This document shows positions 8,273-18,874 of a stretch of DNA of 64,000 nucleotides, one piece after another. The translations under genes were made by a program, and so were the position numbers. The stretch's first letter is position 1. Each line of letters starts with the position of its first letter. The notes beneath the pieces were generated by a model. That model ran no database searches. It was not told where the DNA came from and saw nothing but the letters and a program-made list of their open reading frames with translations. The DNA comes from Variovorax paradoxus (GTDB lineage Bacteria; Pseudomonadota; Gammaproteobacteria; Burkholderiales; Burkholderiaceae_C), in assembly GCF_902712855.1 (NCBI RefSeq), contig NZ_LR743507.1, positions 248,001 through 312,000 on the forward strand, given 5' to 3'.

Positions 8273-8388
8273 GCGCCGATTCTGCCTCGCCAACCCCGCG
8301 CGCAACCTCACGCGGGCGAGCGGTTTCGGCCGCATGGGACAATCCCGGCCGTCTTCCTTGGAACGGGCCCGTCCGGCCCTCAAGCACC

Positions 8389-10624
<2,236 letters not shown>

Positions 10625-10631
10625 CGCCCCG

Positions 10632-11000
10632 CTATTTCGGCGGCAGGATCGCCAGCGGCGTGGCGTATGGCTCGATGCGCAGCGCATCGTTCCTGAAGAC
10701 CACGATCTGCTTGAGCGGCGCCTGCACCAATGCGCCGCCCGCGTCCTTGTGCGAGGCGTACTGCCAGAGCGTGAGCTGGCCCTTCGCCGCGAGCTGCGCG
10801 GCCAGCCGCTCGACCGCCGGGCCGCCGCCCGAACCGAGCTGGGCCGCGTCGACGCCCACGATCACCTCGTCGCGCGTCGAGACCACCTTGAAGAGCTGGA
10901 CGGGCGCCGGGGACTGGGCGCGCACCGGGCGCACCGCGAGGGCGGCGGGAAGGAGCGCGAGCGCCAGCAGCGCACGGCGGGGAAAGGTGTTCGTCGTCAT
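10632..11000 (-). CDS. small secreted protein of unknown function
   Basis: A 122-residue protein starting MTTNTFPRRALLALALLP: two arginines and a hydrophobic stretch ending VRAQS, a classical Sec signal peptide probably cleaved after VRA-Q near residue 29. The remaining about 90 residues are soluble, with no motif recognised. An alternative ATG three codons upstream (11009) is equally possible. It is convergent with tgt, only 7 bp away, and divergent from the SDR gene. It sits at one end of the segment proposed here to be inverted relative to related genomes. Confidence 0.7.
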   Translation of the reverse strand: MTTNTFPRRALLALALLPAALAVRPVRAQSPAPVQLFKVVSTRDEVIVGVDAAQLGSGGGPAVERLAAQLAAKGQLTLWQYASHKDAGGALVQAPLKQIVVFRNDALRIEPYATPLAILPPK

Positions 11001-11149
11001 GGCAGGCAAGCGTAGCCACGCAGGCGCTTGCTGCCCATTCGCCGGAAGCCATACGCCAGGTGCCGTGGACCGGGAGTCAACGGCGCTCGCCGGCGGTGCG
11101 CCGATCCGCTACGCTCGCTGTCCGTTCCCACTGCCGCGGCCGCATCCCC

Positions 11150-11932
11150 ATGACAGACGCATCACAACTTTCGCCCTATACCGCCCGCTATCCCTCGCTG
11201 GCCGGGCGCACCGTGTTCATTTCGGGCGGCGCCAGCGGCATCGGCGAATCGCTGGTGCGGGCGTTCCACGCGCAGGGCGCGAAGGTCGGCTTCTGCGACC
11301 TGGACGTGACGGCCGGCGAAGCGCTCGCGGCGCAGCTGCAGGACGGACACGCCGCGCTGTTCGTGCCCTGCGACGTGACCGACACCGCCGCGCTCGGCGC
11401 CGCCATCGATGCGGTGCGCCAGCGCTTCGGCCCGATCGCCGTGCTGCTCAACAACGCCGCCAACGACCGCCGCCACGAGATGGCCAACGTGACCAGCGAA
11501 GACTTCGACCGCCTCGTGGCGGTCAACCTCAAGCACCAGTTCTTCGCCGCGCAGGCCGTGGCGGACGACATGCGCGCGCTGGGCGGCGGCTCGATCGTCA
11601 ACTTCGGCTCGGTCAGCTGGATGATGAAAGGCCGCGGCTATCCGGTGTACCAGGCCTGCAAGGCAGGTGTGCGCGGCCTCACGCGTTCGCTGGCGCGCGA
11701 CCTGGGCAAGCAGGGCATCCGCGTCAACACGATCGTGCCGGGCTGGGTGATGACCGAGCGGCAACTCAAGCTGTGGGTCAAGCCCGAATCGGGCGCGGAG
11801 ATCGACGCCGCGCAGTGCCTGCCGGGCCGCGTGATGGGCGATGACATCGCGGCGATGGCGCTGTTCCTGGCGGCCGACGATTCGCGCATGTGCACTGCGC
11901 AGGACTACGTGGTCGACGCCGGCTGGACGTGA
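11150..11932 (+). CDS. short-chain dehydrogenase/reductase (SDR)
   Basis: A 260-residue classical SDR oxidoreductase. The cofactor motif TVFISGGASGIGESLV is at about residues 21-36, the structural NNAAN motif follows VLL, and catalytic Ser lies in VNFGSVSW. Tyr and Lys are in YPVYQACKAGVRG (YxxxK). The C-terminal TAQDYVVDAGWT is the usual SDR tail. An aspartate in CDLDVT at the end of the second strand favours NAD over NADP. The substrate is unknown; sugar or polyol dehydrogenases of this type are common. Start ATG 11150 gives a family-typical length. Two family A repeats follow the stop after 10 bp. Confidence 0.92.
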   Translation: MTDASQLSPYTARYPSLAGRTVFISGGASGIGESLVRAFHAQGAKVGFCDLDVTAGEALAAQLQDGHAALFVPCDVTDTAALGAAIDAVRQRFGPIAVLLNNAANDRRHEMANVTSEDFDRLVAVNLKHQFFAAQAVADDMRALGGGSIVNFGSVSWMMKGRGYPVYQACKAGVRGLTRSLARDLGKQGIRVNTIVPGWVMTERQLKLWVKPESGAEIDAAQCLPGRVMGDDIAAMALFLAADDSRMCTAQDYVVDAGWT

Positions 11933-11942
11933 GTGGGGCTCG

Positions 11943-12029
11943 CCCCCAGGCTGCGCGCACTTCGTGTCGCTTCGCCTTCCCCCTACCGGGGGCAACACCG
12001 GAGGCCCGGCAGAGCCGTTCCTCGGTGTC
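11943..12029 (+). repeat. dispersed two-hairpin repeat, family A, copy 3
   Basis: Head CCCCCAGGCTGCGCGCAC, middle hairpin CCCCC-TACC-GGGGG, terminal stem AACACC...GGTGTC with inner GAGG/CCTC. One G is missing in the inner stem (GAGCCG). Starts 10 bp after the SDR stop. Confidence 0.93.
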
Positions 12030-12039
12030 TCTGGGCTCG

Positions 12040-12127
12040 CCCCCAGGATGCGCGCACTTCGTGTCGCTTCTCCTTCCCCCTACCGGGGGCAACACCGGAG
12101 GCCCGGCAAAGCCGGTTCCTCGGTGTT
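12040..12127 (+). repeat. dispersed two-hairpin repeat, family A, copy 4
   Basis: Tandem neighbour of copy 3 at a 97-bp period with the same GGGCTCG linker. Middle hairpin CCCCC-TACC-GGGGG; terminal hairpin AACACC...CCGGC-AAA-GCCGG...GGTGTT with GAGG/CCTC. This is the best-formed copy in the window. Confidence 0.95.
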
Positions 12128-12155
12128 TCTGGAGAACTCCCTGGGGGGTGGGTGC

Positions 12156-12533
12156 TCAGTCGCGCAGTTCGGCGGGCAGGGTGCCGCCGTTGGCGGCGAT
12201 GCGGCTCATGACCTGCTTGTGCAGGCCGATGTTCCATTCGGCCGAACCCGGTTCGCCGTTGCTGTAGAGGATCTCGTTGGCGAGTTCCTTGCGCGCGGCG
12301 AGGCTGCTGTCCAGGCCCAGCAACTTGAGCAGGTCGACGATGGAGGTGCGCCAGTTCAGGCCGGCGGCACCGGGCATCGCATCCAGGATGGCGGGCACGT
12401 CGCCCAGCGGGATCGAAGGCGGCGGCGCGACAGCGGCCGGTGCGCCCGGTGCAGCCGCCGGCGGTGCGGCGACGACTTCAGCGGCGTTGGCCGACGGAAA
12501 AATCTTGGAAAAAATCTTGCCGAAAAAGCTCAT
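12156..12533 (-). CDS. DUF3597 domain protein
   Basis: A 125-residue protein that opens MSFFGKIFSKIFPSANAAEV, then an Ala/Pro-rich linker (about 20-45), then the conserved DUF3597 core SIVDLLKLLGLDSSLAARKE through WNIGLHKQVMSRIAANGG. The core resembles a small helical fold found in LysM-associated and self-standing cytoplasmic proteins; no enzymatic residues are evident. It is 189 bp downstream of the zinc-ribbon membrane protein on the same strand and convergent with the SDR gene across two family A repeats. Function unknown. Confidence 0.8.
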   Translation of the reverse strand: MSFFGKIFSKIFPSANAAEVVAAPPAAAPGAPAAVAPPPSIPLGDVPAILDAMPGAAGLNWRTSIVDLLKLLGLDSSLAARKELANEILYSNGEPGSAEWNIGLHKQVMSRIAANGGTLPAELRD

Positions 12534-12722
12534 GGGAAATCCTCGTCGTGCGTGGATGGCAGGGCCGGGCGCTACGTGAGAGTGAACGCCGGCTGCGTGC
12601 GAAATGCAACGCAGACCGCGGTTCTAACACTTTGCGGCGACAGCATCGCCAAAGTCGCCGCGCGGCGCGCGGCATGCCCCGCCAGCGATGGAGAGGATGC
12701 ACCGTGCCGGCGCCCCTCACGC

Positions 12723-13787
12723 TCAGGCCGGCGCGGTGCCACCATCGGGCCCCGCATGCGCCGGCGTGCCGCAGGCATGGCAGAACCTGGAGAACGCGTT
12801 CTTGCGCGTCTCGCACAGGCCGCAGTGGTCGAACAGCCCGATGCCGCAGTGCGGGCAGAAGTCGATCTCGCCATTCTTCAGGTCCACCGGGCGTTCGCAG
12901 CCGGGGCACACGCCCTTGCCCAGCCGCACCAGCGCGGTGTCGTAGCTGAGCTCCTCGCGCCGCACCTGGTCGGGTTGCTGCTCGGCCAGCTTCTGGCGTG
13001 CCAGGTAGCGGTTGAGCGCCAGGATCGCGTAGCGCCCGACGATCACCGTCATCACGATGCCCACCACATAGCGCACGTAGCCGCCGTAGCTCGGAAGGTA
13101 GGGCACCAGCTCCACGAAGAACGCGAACAGCGCGAAGAAGATGAAGCCCCACACGAACGGCCAGTACGTGCTCTTGCGCTTCCTGGCGAACAGCCATCCG
13201 GCCACCACAAGCAGCGGCAGCGTGAGTGCGAGCCGGTAGGCGAACACGCGCAGCTCGATGCGGCGGTATTCGGCCTCGAGCTTCTCCTGCGCGTCGCGCT
13301 CCAGATCGGCCAGCGCGATGCGTGCGCGCTGCTCGGCCTGGCGCGCATCGAGCATGATCTGCTGCTGCGCATTGACCCGGCGCTGCACGTCCTCCTCCTT
13401 CTGCTTGAAGGCATCGAGCGCCTTGGTGCGCGCGATGAGCTCGGGGTCCTGGTCGGGCAGCGCGGTGGCGCGGCGCGTGGCGAGCCAGTTGCCGAAGGTC
13501 TCGCGCGCGTTGGCATTGGCCTGCTGCGCGGCCTGCAGCTGCAGGCGGATCTGGTCGAGGTCGCGCGCCGCCTGCTGCTCGGTCGTCTCCGAAGCCTTGA
13601 TGGTGGCGCGCAGCGGCTCGGCCGCGGGCTTGTCGATGAAGTCGTCCAGCACCCGCACGCGCTCGACCTGCGGCAGGTCGCTCACGATGGTGCTGCCGAG
13701 CCCGATCAGGAAGCTCGCGAACACCAGGGCCACGAGCCAGAGGCCGCGGCGGAACCATTTCTCGGACAGTCGCAGCGATTTGCTCAT
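12723..13787 (-). CDS. membrane protein with coiled coil and C-terminal double zinc ribbon
   Basis: A 354-residue protein. One transmembrane helix (about residues 15-35) is followed by a charged Gln/Ala/Arg-rich coiled coil (about 65-170), then three or four hydrophobic segments (about 180-255). The C-terminus carries cysteine pairs CPGC, CPHC, CGLC and CHAC (about 295-342), forming two treble-clef or rubredoxin-like zinc ribbons. The ribbon end is predicted cytoplasmic. Such ribbons often mediate protein contacts; no enzyme domain was seen. ATG 13787 is preceded by an in-frame GTG, so the start is uncertain by one codon. It lies 37 bp downstream of the DUF2145 gene, probably one operon of unknown envelope function. 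Confidence 0.75.
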   Translation of the reverse strand: MSKSLRLSEKWFRRGLWLVALVFASFLIGLGSTIVSDLPQVERVRVLDDFIDKPAAEPLRATIKASETTEQQAARDLDQIRLQLQAAQQANANARETFGNWLATRRATALPDQDPELIARTKALDAFKQKEEDVQRRVNAQQQIMLDARQAEQRARIALADLERDAQEKLEAEYRRIELRVFAYRLALTLPLLVVAGWLFARKRKSTYWPFVWGFIFFALFAFFVELVPYLPSYGGYVRYVVGIVMTVIVGRYAILALNRYLARQKLAEQQPDQVRREELSYDTALVRLGKGVCPGCERPVDLKNGEIDFCPHCGIGLFDHCGLCETRKNAFSRFCHACGTPAHAGPDGGTAPA

Positions 13788-13824
13788 CACGTTTTCTCCT
13801 CGGTCTTTCCGGTTTCTTCTGTCT

Positions 13825-14640
13825 TCACTGGAGCTTCAGCGTCACCGGCGCCGCACCGAGGCCGGCGCGAGGCAGCCAGGCGAACACCGAGTCGACGGTG
13901 ACCGTCTCGATGCGGTCGCTGAAGCGCTTGTCGTTCGGATGGTCGTCGAAGGCCACGTTGGCCGAGCCCACGCGCCCGCCCAGCCGCGTGAGCGGCCCGA
14001 GCCGGAGCGTGGTCGGCTCGTAGCCCTTGAACTGCAGCCACGCCTGCGCCTGCGCGCGGTTGCCGATGGTGGCCGGCTCCATCGCGGCGGCCAGGGTCTC
14101 GATGGCCCACTGGTTCGACTGCTGGTACTTCTGTCCCCATGCATAGCTCACGATGCTGTAGGGCGCCGCGTGCAGCCGCACGAGACGCCCGGGAGGCCCG
14201 GAGAGCTCGGCCATCAGTTGCGCCTGCACGGCCGGCGCGGGCACGACCCACGCGGCCTCGTAGCGCCACAGGTCGTCGAGGAAGAACTCGCCCAGCCCCT
14301 GGCGGTAGATGTCGGCCACCGCGGTGCCGCACTGGTTGAGCTTGTGCACCACGCGCCAGGGGCCGGCGTCGGTCTTGTAGGCCAGCCCCAGGTGCGAGTA
14401 GCGCAGGCCGTACTTGCCCAGGTCCTGCCCGGCGCGCGCCAGGATCACCACGCGCGCGCCGCTGGCGTCCAGCGCCTGCGAGGTGCGCTCGGCCAGCTCC
14501 ATGCCCCTGGCGACGAGCGCGGGCGTGGGCCTGGCCTGTTCGCAGGAGCGGCCCGCCTGTGCCTGCACCGGCAGCAGGGCCGCCGCGGCAGCGATGGCGA
14601 ACGCGGCGAAGGTGGCCGACAGCGCCCGCGCGTGGCTCAC
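13825..14640 (-). CDS. DUF2145 family secreted protein
   Basis: A 271-residue protein with a Sec signal peptide: the N-terminal hydrophobic core AAFAIAAAAALLPVQAQAG is probably cleaved after AQA. The mature part starts GRSCEQARPTPALVARGMEL and contains GLRYSHLGLAYKTD and GQGLGEFFLDDLW-like segments characteristic of DUF2145. These proteins are periplasmic and of unknown function; the YSHLGL and SYAWGQKY segments recall a cysteine-less papain-like/NlpC fold, but that is speculative. The best start is GTG 14640, overlapping the stop of the upstream small secreted protein gene by 4 bp (GTGA), implying translational coupling. No ATG is available nearby in frame. Confidence 0.78.
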   Translation of the reverse strand: MSHARALSATFAAFAIAAAAALLPVQAQAGRSCEQARPTPALVARGMELAERTSQALDASGARVVILARAGQDLGKYGLRYSHLGLAYKTDAGPWRVVHKLNQCGTAVADIYRQGLGEFFLDDLWRYEAAWVVPAPAVQAQLMAELSGPPGRLVRLHAAPYSIVSYAWGQKYQQSNQWAIETLAAAMEPATIGNRAQAQAWLQFKGYEPTTLRLGPLTRLGGRVGSANVAFDDHPNDKRFSDRIETVTVDSVFAWLPRAGLGAAPVTLKLQ

Positions 14641-15095
14641 GACAGCCTCTCGTTGTGGAGCAGTGCGCGGCCGAGGGCGTTGGGCACGAAAGCCAGCACC
14701 TCGCCCGCGGCCGAGAGCACCACGCCAGAGCCGATCACGCCCACGACGACGCTGGTGCCCACTGCATTCGACACGCCGCGCGCGGCGCGCCCGGCCACCT
14801 TGACGCTGGCACGGGCGCCGTCCGACGCCCGTTCGAGCACGTACACCGTGCCGTCGGCCGAGGCTTCGACCGCAACCACGGTGAGCGTCGAGCCGGCCGT
14901 CGACAGCGCGGCGGGCACGGCGACGGCCGCCGTGGCCGAGGCACCGACCGCCGATGCGCCCACCACCACCGACGCGATGGGCATCATCGACAGGGCCGCC
15001 GAGGCGTCGCTCTGTGCCTGGGCCTGCAGGGGGGCCGCGACGCCGGAGAAAGCGGTGCAGGCGGCGAGAAGGACGGCGGCAATGGATTTCTTCAT
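14637..15095 (-). CDS. small exported Ala/Val-rich protein of unknown function
   Basis: A 152-residue protein with the signal peptide MKKSIAAVLLAACTAFSG, probably cleaved near PLQAQAQ-S. The mature part is unusually rich in Ala, Val, Gly and Ser and low in aromatic residues, with alternating strand-like segments (STLTVVAVEASADGTVYVLE) and a hydrophobic stretch near GTSVVVGVIGSGVVLSAAGEV. It may form a beta-rich or membrane-associated module. It overlaps the DUF2145 gene by 4 bp and follows a YiaA-type membrane gene by 26 bp, so the group acts in the envelope. No family could be assigned with confidence. Confidence 0.7.
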   Translation of the reverse strand: MKKSIAAVLLAACTAFSGVAAPLQAQAQSDASAALSMMPIASVVVGASAVGASATAAVAVPAALSTAGSTLTVVAVEASADGTVYVLERASDGARASVKVAGRAARGVSNAVGTSVVVGVIGSGVVLSAAGEVLAFVPNALGRALLHNERLS

Positions 15096-15121
15096 GATGG
15101 TCACTCCTTGTTCGGGCACGT

Positions 15122-15625
15122 TCATTCGGTGGCGGCAACAGCGGCAGTGGCCGCTTCGGCACGGGTCATGCGGCGGCCCTGCAGGCGGGCCTCGGCCATG
15201 TCGGCCTCGTGGCGGTCGCGCAGCGTCTTGGCCAGCGTGAAGGCCGAGCTGATGAGGAACAGCCAGCTCACGCCCAGGAAGGCCTTGTAGGTGTCGTTGA
15301 TCTCCATGCGCACGAGGCCCCAGGCGGTCAGGCCCATGGCGGTGAAGAAGCTGCCCCAGACCACCAGGCGCCACATCGGCACGTCGCGGCCGGTACCGAC
15401 GGTGGCCTGCTCGCCGTCGCGGATGAACTTGGACAGCATGAACGCGGTGCTCAGGCAGAACACGTAGCCCATCACCATGAACGCCCGGTCCAGCGCCTCG
15501 CCCGGCAGCCAGCTCAAGCCGGTGGCGCACAGGAAGACGGCGATCGCGAACGATGCCCAGGTCTGGAACTGCCAGGCCCGCGTGTCGCGATGGATGGAAA
15601 CGGTCGTGGATGAAAGGGGTTGCAT
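15122..15625 (-). CDS. YiaA/YiaB-type inner membrane protein
   Basis: A 167-residue protein with four hydrophobic segments arranged as two similar halves: WASFAIAVFLCATGLSWLPG with YVFCLSTAFMLSKFIRD, and RLVVWGSFFTAMGLTAWGL with VSWLFLISSAFTLAKTLRD. The duplicated ending (FMLSKFIRD and FTLAKTLRD) is the YiaA/YiaB repeat. The tail is Ala-rich and charged. ATG 15625 gives the first membrane segment with a short cytoplasmic lead. It heads a run of same-strand genes to the zinc-ribbon and DUF3597 genes. Function unknown in all members. Confidence 0.85.
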   Translation of the reverse strand: MQPLSSTTVSIHRDTRAWQFQTWASFAIAVFLCATGLSWLPGEALDRAFMVMGYVFCLSTAFMLSKFIRDGEQATVGTGRDVPMWRLVVWGSFFTAMGLTAWGLVRMEINDTYKAFLGVSWLFLISSAFTLAKTLRDRHEADMAEARLQGRRMTRAEAATAAVAATE

Positions 15626-15741
15626 GTGTGCCTCGCGGCGTAGTGAAGGTGAGCGAATGATGGTTCGCTCCCGCACCGCGGGGCTTGAATGCTTGCACCG
15701 GTGGCGGCCGACTGCGCCACCGGTATCTCGAGACGGTACTT

Positions 15742-17694
15742 TTACGCGGCGAGCAGGCGGCTCACGCGCTGGCGCAGCGCGTCGGGCTGCACCTCGGCCG
15801 GCGGCACGGCATTGCCGACGTTGAGGCCGACGCGGCTGTAGAAGCCGCGGCGGAAGGGCTTGGCCATGGCCACGTTCTGACCGCCGCGCAGTTCGATGCG
15901 GCTGAAGTACGAGCCCCACAGGTTGGTCAGCGCCATCGGGATCACCGGCGGCTCGAGGCCTTCGGCACGCGCGCTCTCGAGGATCTTCATCACGCCGCCC
16001 TTGAAGGGCTGCAGCTCGCCGTCGCGGGTGATGGCGCCCTCGGGGAAGATAGCCAGCAAGTCGCCCTCGCGCAGCACCTCCAGCGCCTTGGCGAAGGCGG
16101 CCTCGTAGGCGGCCGGGTCGTCCTTCTGCGAGGCGATCGGAATCGCCTTGGCCAGCCTGAACAACCAGCCGAGCACCGGCACCTTGAAGATGCGGTGGTC
16201 CATGATGAAGCGGATGGGCCGCGGGCTCGCGGCCATCAGCAGCACCGCGTCGATGAAGCTCACGTGGTTGCACACCAGCACGGCCGCGCCCTCGGTGGGA
16301 ATGTGCTCGTCGCCCTTGATGTCGAAGCGGTAGACGAAGCGCGACAGCACCCAGGCCACGAAGCGCAGCAGGTACTCGGGCACCAGCATGAAGATGTAGA
16401 ACGCCACCACCGCGTTGGCGATGCCGGTGAACAGGAAGATCTGCGGAATGGTGAAGCCCGCACCCAGCAGCGCGCCGGCGATCACCGAGCTGCCGATCAT
16501 GAAGAGCGCGTTGAGGATGTTGTTGGCCGCGATGATCCGCGCGCGGTGCGTGGGCTGGCTGCGCAGCTGGATCAGCGCGTACATCGGCACGCTGTAGAGA
16601 CCGGCGAACAGCGACAGCAGCGCCAGGTCGGCCATCACGCGCCAGTGCGCGCCCTGGTGCACGAACGCACCGATGCCCATCTCGGGCACGGGCGCGAGGC
16701 CGCGCGAGGCGAAGTACAGGTCGATGGCGAACACGCTCATGCCGATGGCGCCCAGCGGCACCAGGCCGATCTCGACCTGCCGGCGGCTCAGGGTCTCGCA
16801 CAGCAGCGAGCCCACGCCGATGCCCACCGAGAACACCACCAGCAGCAGCGAGGCGACCTGCTCGTTGCCGTGCAGCACTTCCTTGGCGAAGCTGGGGAAC
16901 TGGCTGAGGAACACCGCGCCGAAGAACCACATCCACGAGATGCCCAGCAGCGAGCGGAACACCACCACGTTGCCGTGCGCGAGCTTCAGGTTGCGCCAGG
17001 TCTCGCTGATCGGGTTCCAGTTGATGACCAGTGCGGGGTCGGTGGCTGGCGCCTGCGGAATGGCCTGCGCCACGCCGCGGCCCACCAGCGCCAGCAGCAC
17101 GCAGGCCACCGCCACGCTCATGTGCCCGACCTGCGGCAGCGCCACCAGCAACCCGCCGGCCACCTGGCCGAGCAGGATGGCCACGAAGGTGCCCATCTCG
17201 ACCATGCCGTTGCCGCCGGTGAGCTCGCGCGCGTCGAGCACCTGCGGCAGGTAGGCGAACTTGACCGGCCCGAACAGCGTGGAGTGCAGCCCCATGAGGA
17301 ACACGCAGCCCAGCAGCACCACCGCGTCGGCCCGCACGAAGCCCCAGGCGGCCAGCACCATGATGGCGATCTCGAGATTCTTGACGAAGCGGATGATCTT
17401 CGTCTTGTCGAACTTGTCGGTGAGCTGCCCGGCCGTGGCCGAGAACAGCAGGAACGGCAGGATGAACAGCGCCCCGATCACCAGCCCCGCCATGGACGGC
17501 GACATCCAGCTCAGCTGGAGCTGGTAGGTCACCATCACCGTGAAGGCGAACTTGAAGAGGTTGTCGTTCGCGGCGCCCGCGAACTGGGTCCAGAAGAATG
17601 GCGCGAAGCGCCGCTGCTTCAAGAGGGCGAACTGGTTGGCATGGGCGTTCGCTTCGTGGGCCACGGGGGTGGCGGCAGCGGCGGGGGTTGTCAT
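15742..17694 (-). CDS. MFS transporter fused to 1-acyl-glycerol-3-phosphate acyltransferase
   Basis: A 650-residue fusion. The first about 420 residues form a 12-helix major facilitator domain of the LplT lysophospholipid-flippase type (FAGAANDNLFKFAFTVMVTY, LTDKFDKTKIIRFVKNLEI). The last about 200 residues carry the acyltransferase motifs NHVSFIDAVLL (HX4D) and FPEGAITRDGEL, then VIPMAL. This order matches LplT-Aas without the acyl-ACP synthetase part: import of lysophospholipid and re-acylation at the inner membrane. ATG 17694 is preceded by an AGAGGAG Shine-Dalgarno about 11 bp away. A single family A repeat lies between it and the upstream CREST gene. Confidence 0.92.
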   Translation of the reverse strand: MTTPAAAATPVAHEANAHANQFALLKQRRFAPFFWTQFAGAANDNLFKFAFTVMVTYQLQLSWMSPSMAGLVIGALFILPFLLFSATAGQLTDKFDKTKIIRFVKNLEIAIMVLAAWGFVRADAVVLLGCVFLMGLHSTLFGPVKFAYLPQVLDARELTGGNGMVEMGTFVAILLGQVAGGLLVALPQVGHMSVAVACVLLALVGRGVAQAIPQAPATDPALVINWNPISETWRNLKLAHGNVVVFRSLLGISWMWFFGAVFLSQFPSFAKEVLHGNEQVASLLLVVFSVGIGVGSLLCETLSRRQVEIGLVPLGAIGMSVFAIDLYFASRGLAPVPEMGIGAFVHQGAHWRVMADLALLSLFAGLYSVPMYALIQLRSQPTHRARIIAANNILNALFMIGSSVIAGALLGAGFTIPQIFLFTGIANAVVAFYIFMLVPEYLLRFVAWVLSRFVYRFDIKGDEHIPTEGAAVLVCNHVSFIDAVLLMAASPRPIRFIMDHRIFKVPVLGWLFRLAKAIPIASQKDDPAAYEAAFAKALEVLREGDLLAIFPEGAITRDGELQPFKGGVMKILESARAEGLEPPVIPMALTNLWGSYFSRIELRGGQNVAMAKPFRRGFYSRVGLNVGNAVPPAEVQPDALRQRVSRLLAA

Positions 17695-17776
17695 TCGAAG
17701 GAAGCTCCTCTGGAGGTTTTCTGCTGCGCCACGTGCGTTCGAAATCGGGTAGCCGCCATCCACTTTTCGTCAGGGA

Positions 17777-17864
17777 ACACCGCGGAACCGGCTTTGCCGG
17801 GCCGCTGGTGTTGCCCCCTCGAAGGAGGTTGGCGCAGCGACACGAAATGCGCGAAGCCTGGGGG
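17777..17864 (-). repeat. dispersed two-hairpin repeat, family A, copy 5
   Basis: Minus-strand copy whose head CCCCCAGGCTTCGCGC starts 8 bp after the CREST gene stop. Terminal stem AACACC...GGTGTT with inner GCGG/CCGC. The only family A copy between co-directional genes. Confidence 0.93.
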
Positions 17865-17872
17865 TGGTCCGT

Positions 17873-18736
17873 TCATGCTGCCACGGCGGCGGCGCCCGGA
17901 TTGTGCCGCAGCGCGGCCTGCCAGTGCAGTTCCAGCTTGCGCAGCGCGAACACCACGGGCAGCCCCGCCAGCGATGCCGTGAGGTGCTTGAGCGAGTGGC
18001 CCGAGATGGTGTGCTGCGTCAGCTCGTAGATCGGCTGGTCGGCCAGCTCGAACCCCTTGGCCGCCACGTAGAAGAAGATCACCCAGCCCAGCTTGAGGCC
18101 GACCGACTTGCGCATCGGGGTGGACAGCGCCAGCGTCAGCACCAGCGCCATGCCGCCGAACTGCACCAGCGCCCAGGGCATGACGTTGCCGGTTTCCTGG
18201 AACACTTCTGCCGACAGCAGCCCCGCGGTCAGCACGAACCAGGCGGCCGGCCAGCCGGCGCGCTGGCTCACCCGCTCGCACACCGCCACGCCGATCAGGC
18301 CGGCGAACGCCACCGCCATGCCGGCGCGGTCTGCGGCGAGGCGGGGACCGTCGGGCAGCAGGTGGTAAAAGGCCGATCCCGCGGCGGTGGCGATCAGGCC
18401 GGCGAAGAACAGCCATGCGCAGTCGAGCGTGTTGTCGGGCGGGTCGCTGGCCGGCGGCGCCAGCGGGAACACCGACAGCGCCTGCTGGTGCGAGCGGTCG
18501 ATGCGGTTGAGCCGGTACAGGCCCCACAGGCCGATCAGCAGGAACGGGATGTTGCTGAGCACGTCCATGGCGTTCGGCAGGCCGTGCCAGGCACGGTCGT
18601 CGGCGAACACCGAGGCGATGGCGACGTCGGCGGCCGGCAGGTCGGGCCCCAGGAAGGCGATCAGCAGGAGCAGCGCGAAGGTGAAGAGCAGCCCGCGTTC
18701 GCGGCGGCTGAGACGGCTGGCGGATGGCAGGAACAT
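17873..18736 (-). CDS. CREST superfamily membrane hydrolase (ceramidase/PAQR-like)
   Basis: A 287-residue polytopic membrane protein with about seven helices. It carries the metal-hydrolase signature of the CREST superfamily (alkaline ceramidases, PAQR receptors, Per1): S121-A-F-Y-H125, D136 in LAADRAGM, and H247-S-L-K-H251. Spacing and position between helices fit zinc-dependent amide or lipid hydrolysis within the membrane. The substrate is unknown; bacterial members are rarely characterised. ATG 18736 puts a basic cytoplasmic lead before the first helix. It is divergent from an XRE-type regulator across 138 bp, suggesting regulated expression. It may be cotranscribed with the lysophospholipid acyltransferase fusion downstream, hinting at a lipid remodelling pair. 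Confidence 0.82.
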   Translation of the reverse strand: MFLPSASRLSRRERGLLFTFALLLLIAFLGPDLPAADVAIASVFADDRAWHGLPNAMDVLSNIPFLLIGLWGLYRLNRIDRSHQQALSVFPLAPPASDPPDNTLDCAWLFFAGLIATAAGSAFYHLLPDGPRLAADRAGMAVAFAGLIGVAVCERVSQRAGWPAAWFVLTAGLLSAEVFQETGNVMPWALVQFGGMALVLTLALSTPMRKSVGLKLGWVIFFYVAAKGFELADQPIYELTQHTISGHSLKHLTASLAGLPVVFALRKLELHWQAALRHNPGAAAVAA

Positions 18737-18834
18737 GGCGGTCCTCGGTGGGGTGGGTGACGAGCCGCGGATTCTGGTTGCCAGCCCTCCTGTAGGCATC
18801 GAGAATCGATACGAGGTACTAATTCACACCTTTC

Positions 18835-18853
18835 GGTATCTTTTTTCAATACC
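18835..18853. promoter_or_regulatory. inverted repeat upstream of XRE gene, possible operator
   Basis: GGTAT and ATACC arms flank a T-rich 9-nt spacer, 22 bp upstream of the XRE start, in the AT-richest part of the divergent CREST/XRE gap. Could be the regulator's own site; evidence is sequence symmetry only. Confidence 0.3.
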
Positions 18854-18874
18854 CTTCGCCCGACCTGCACCCTC

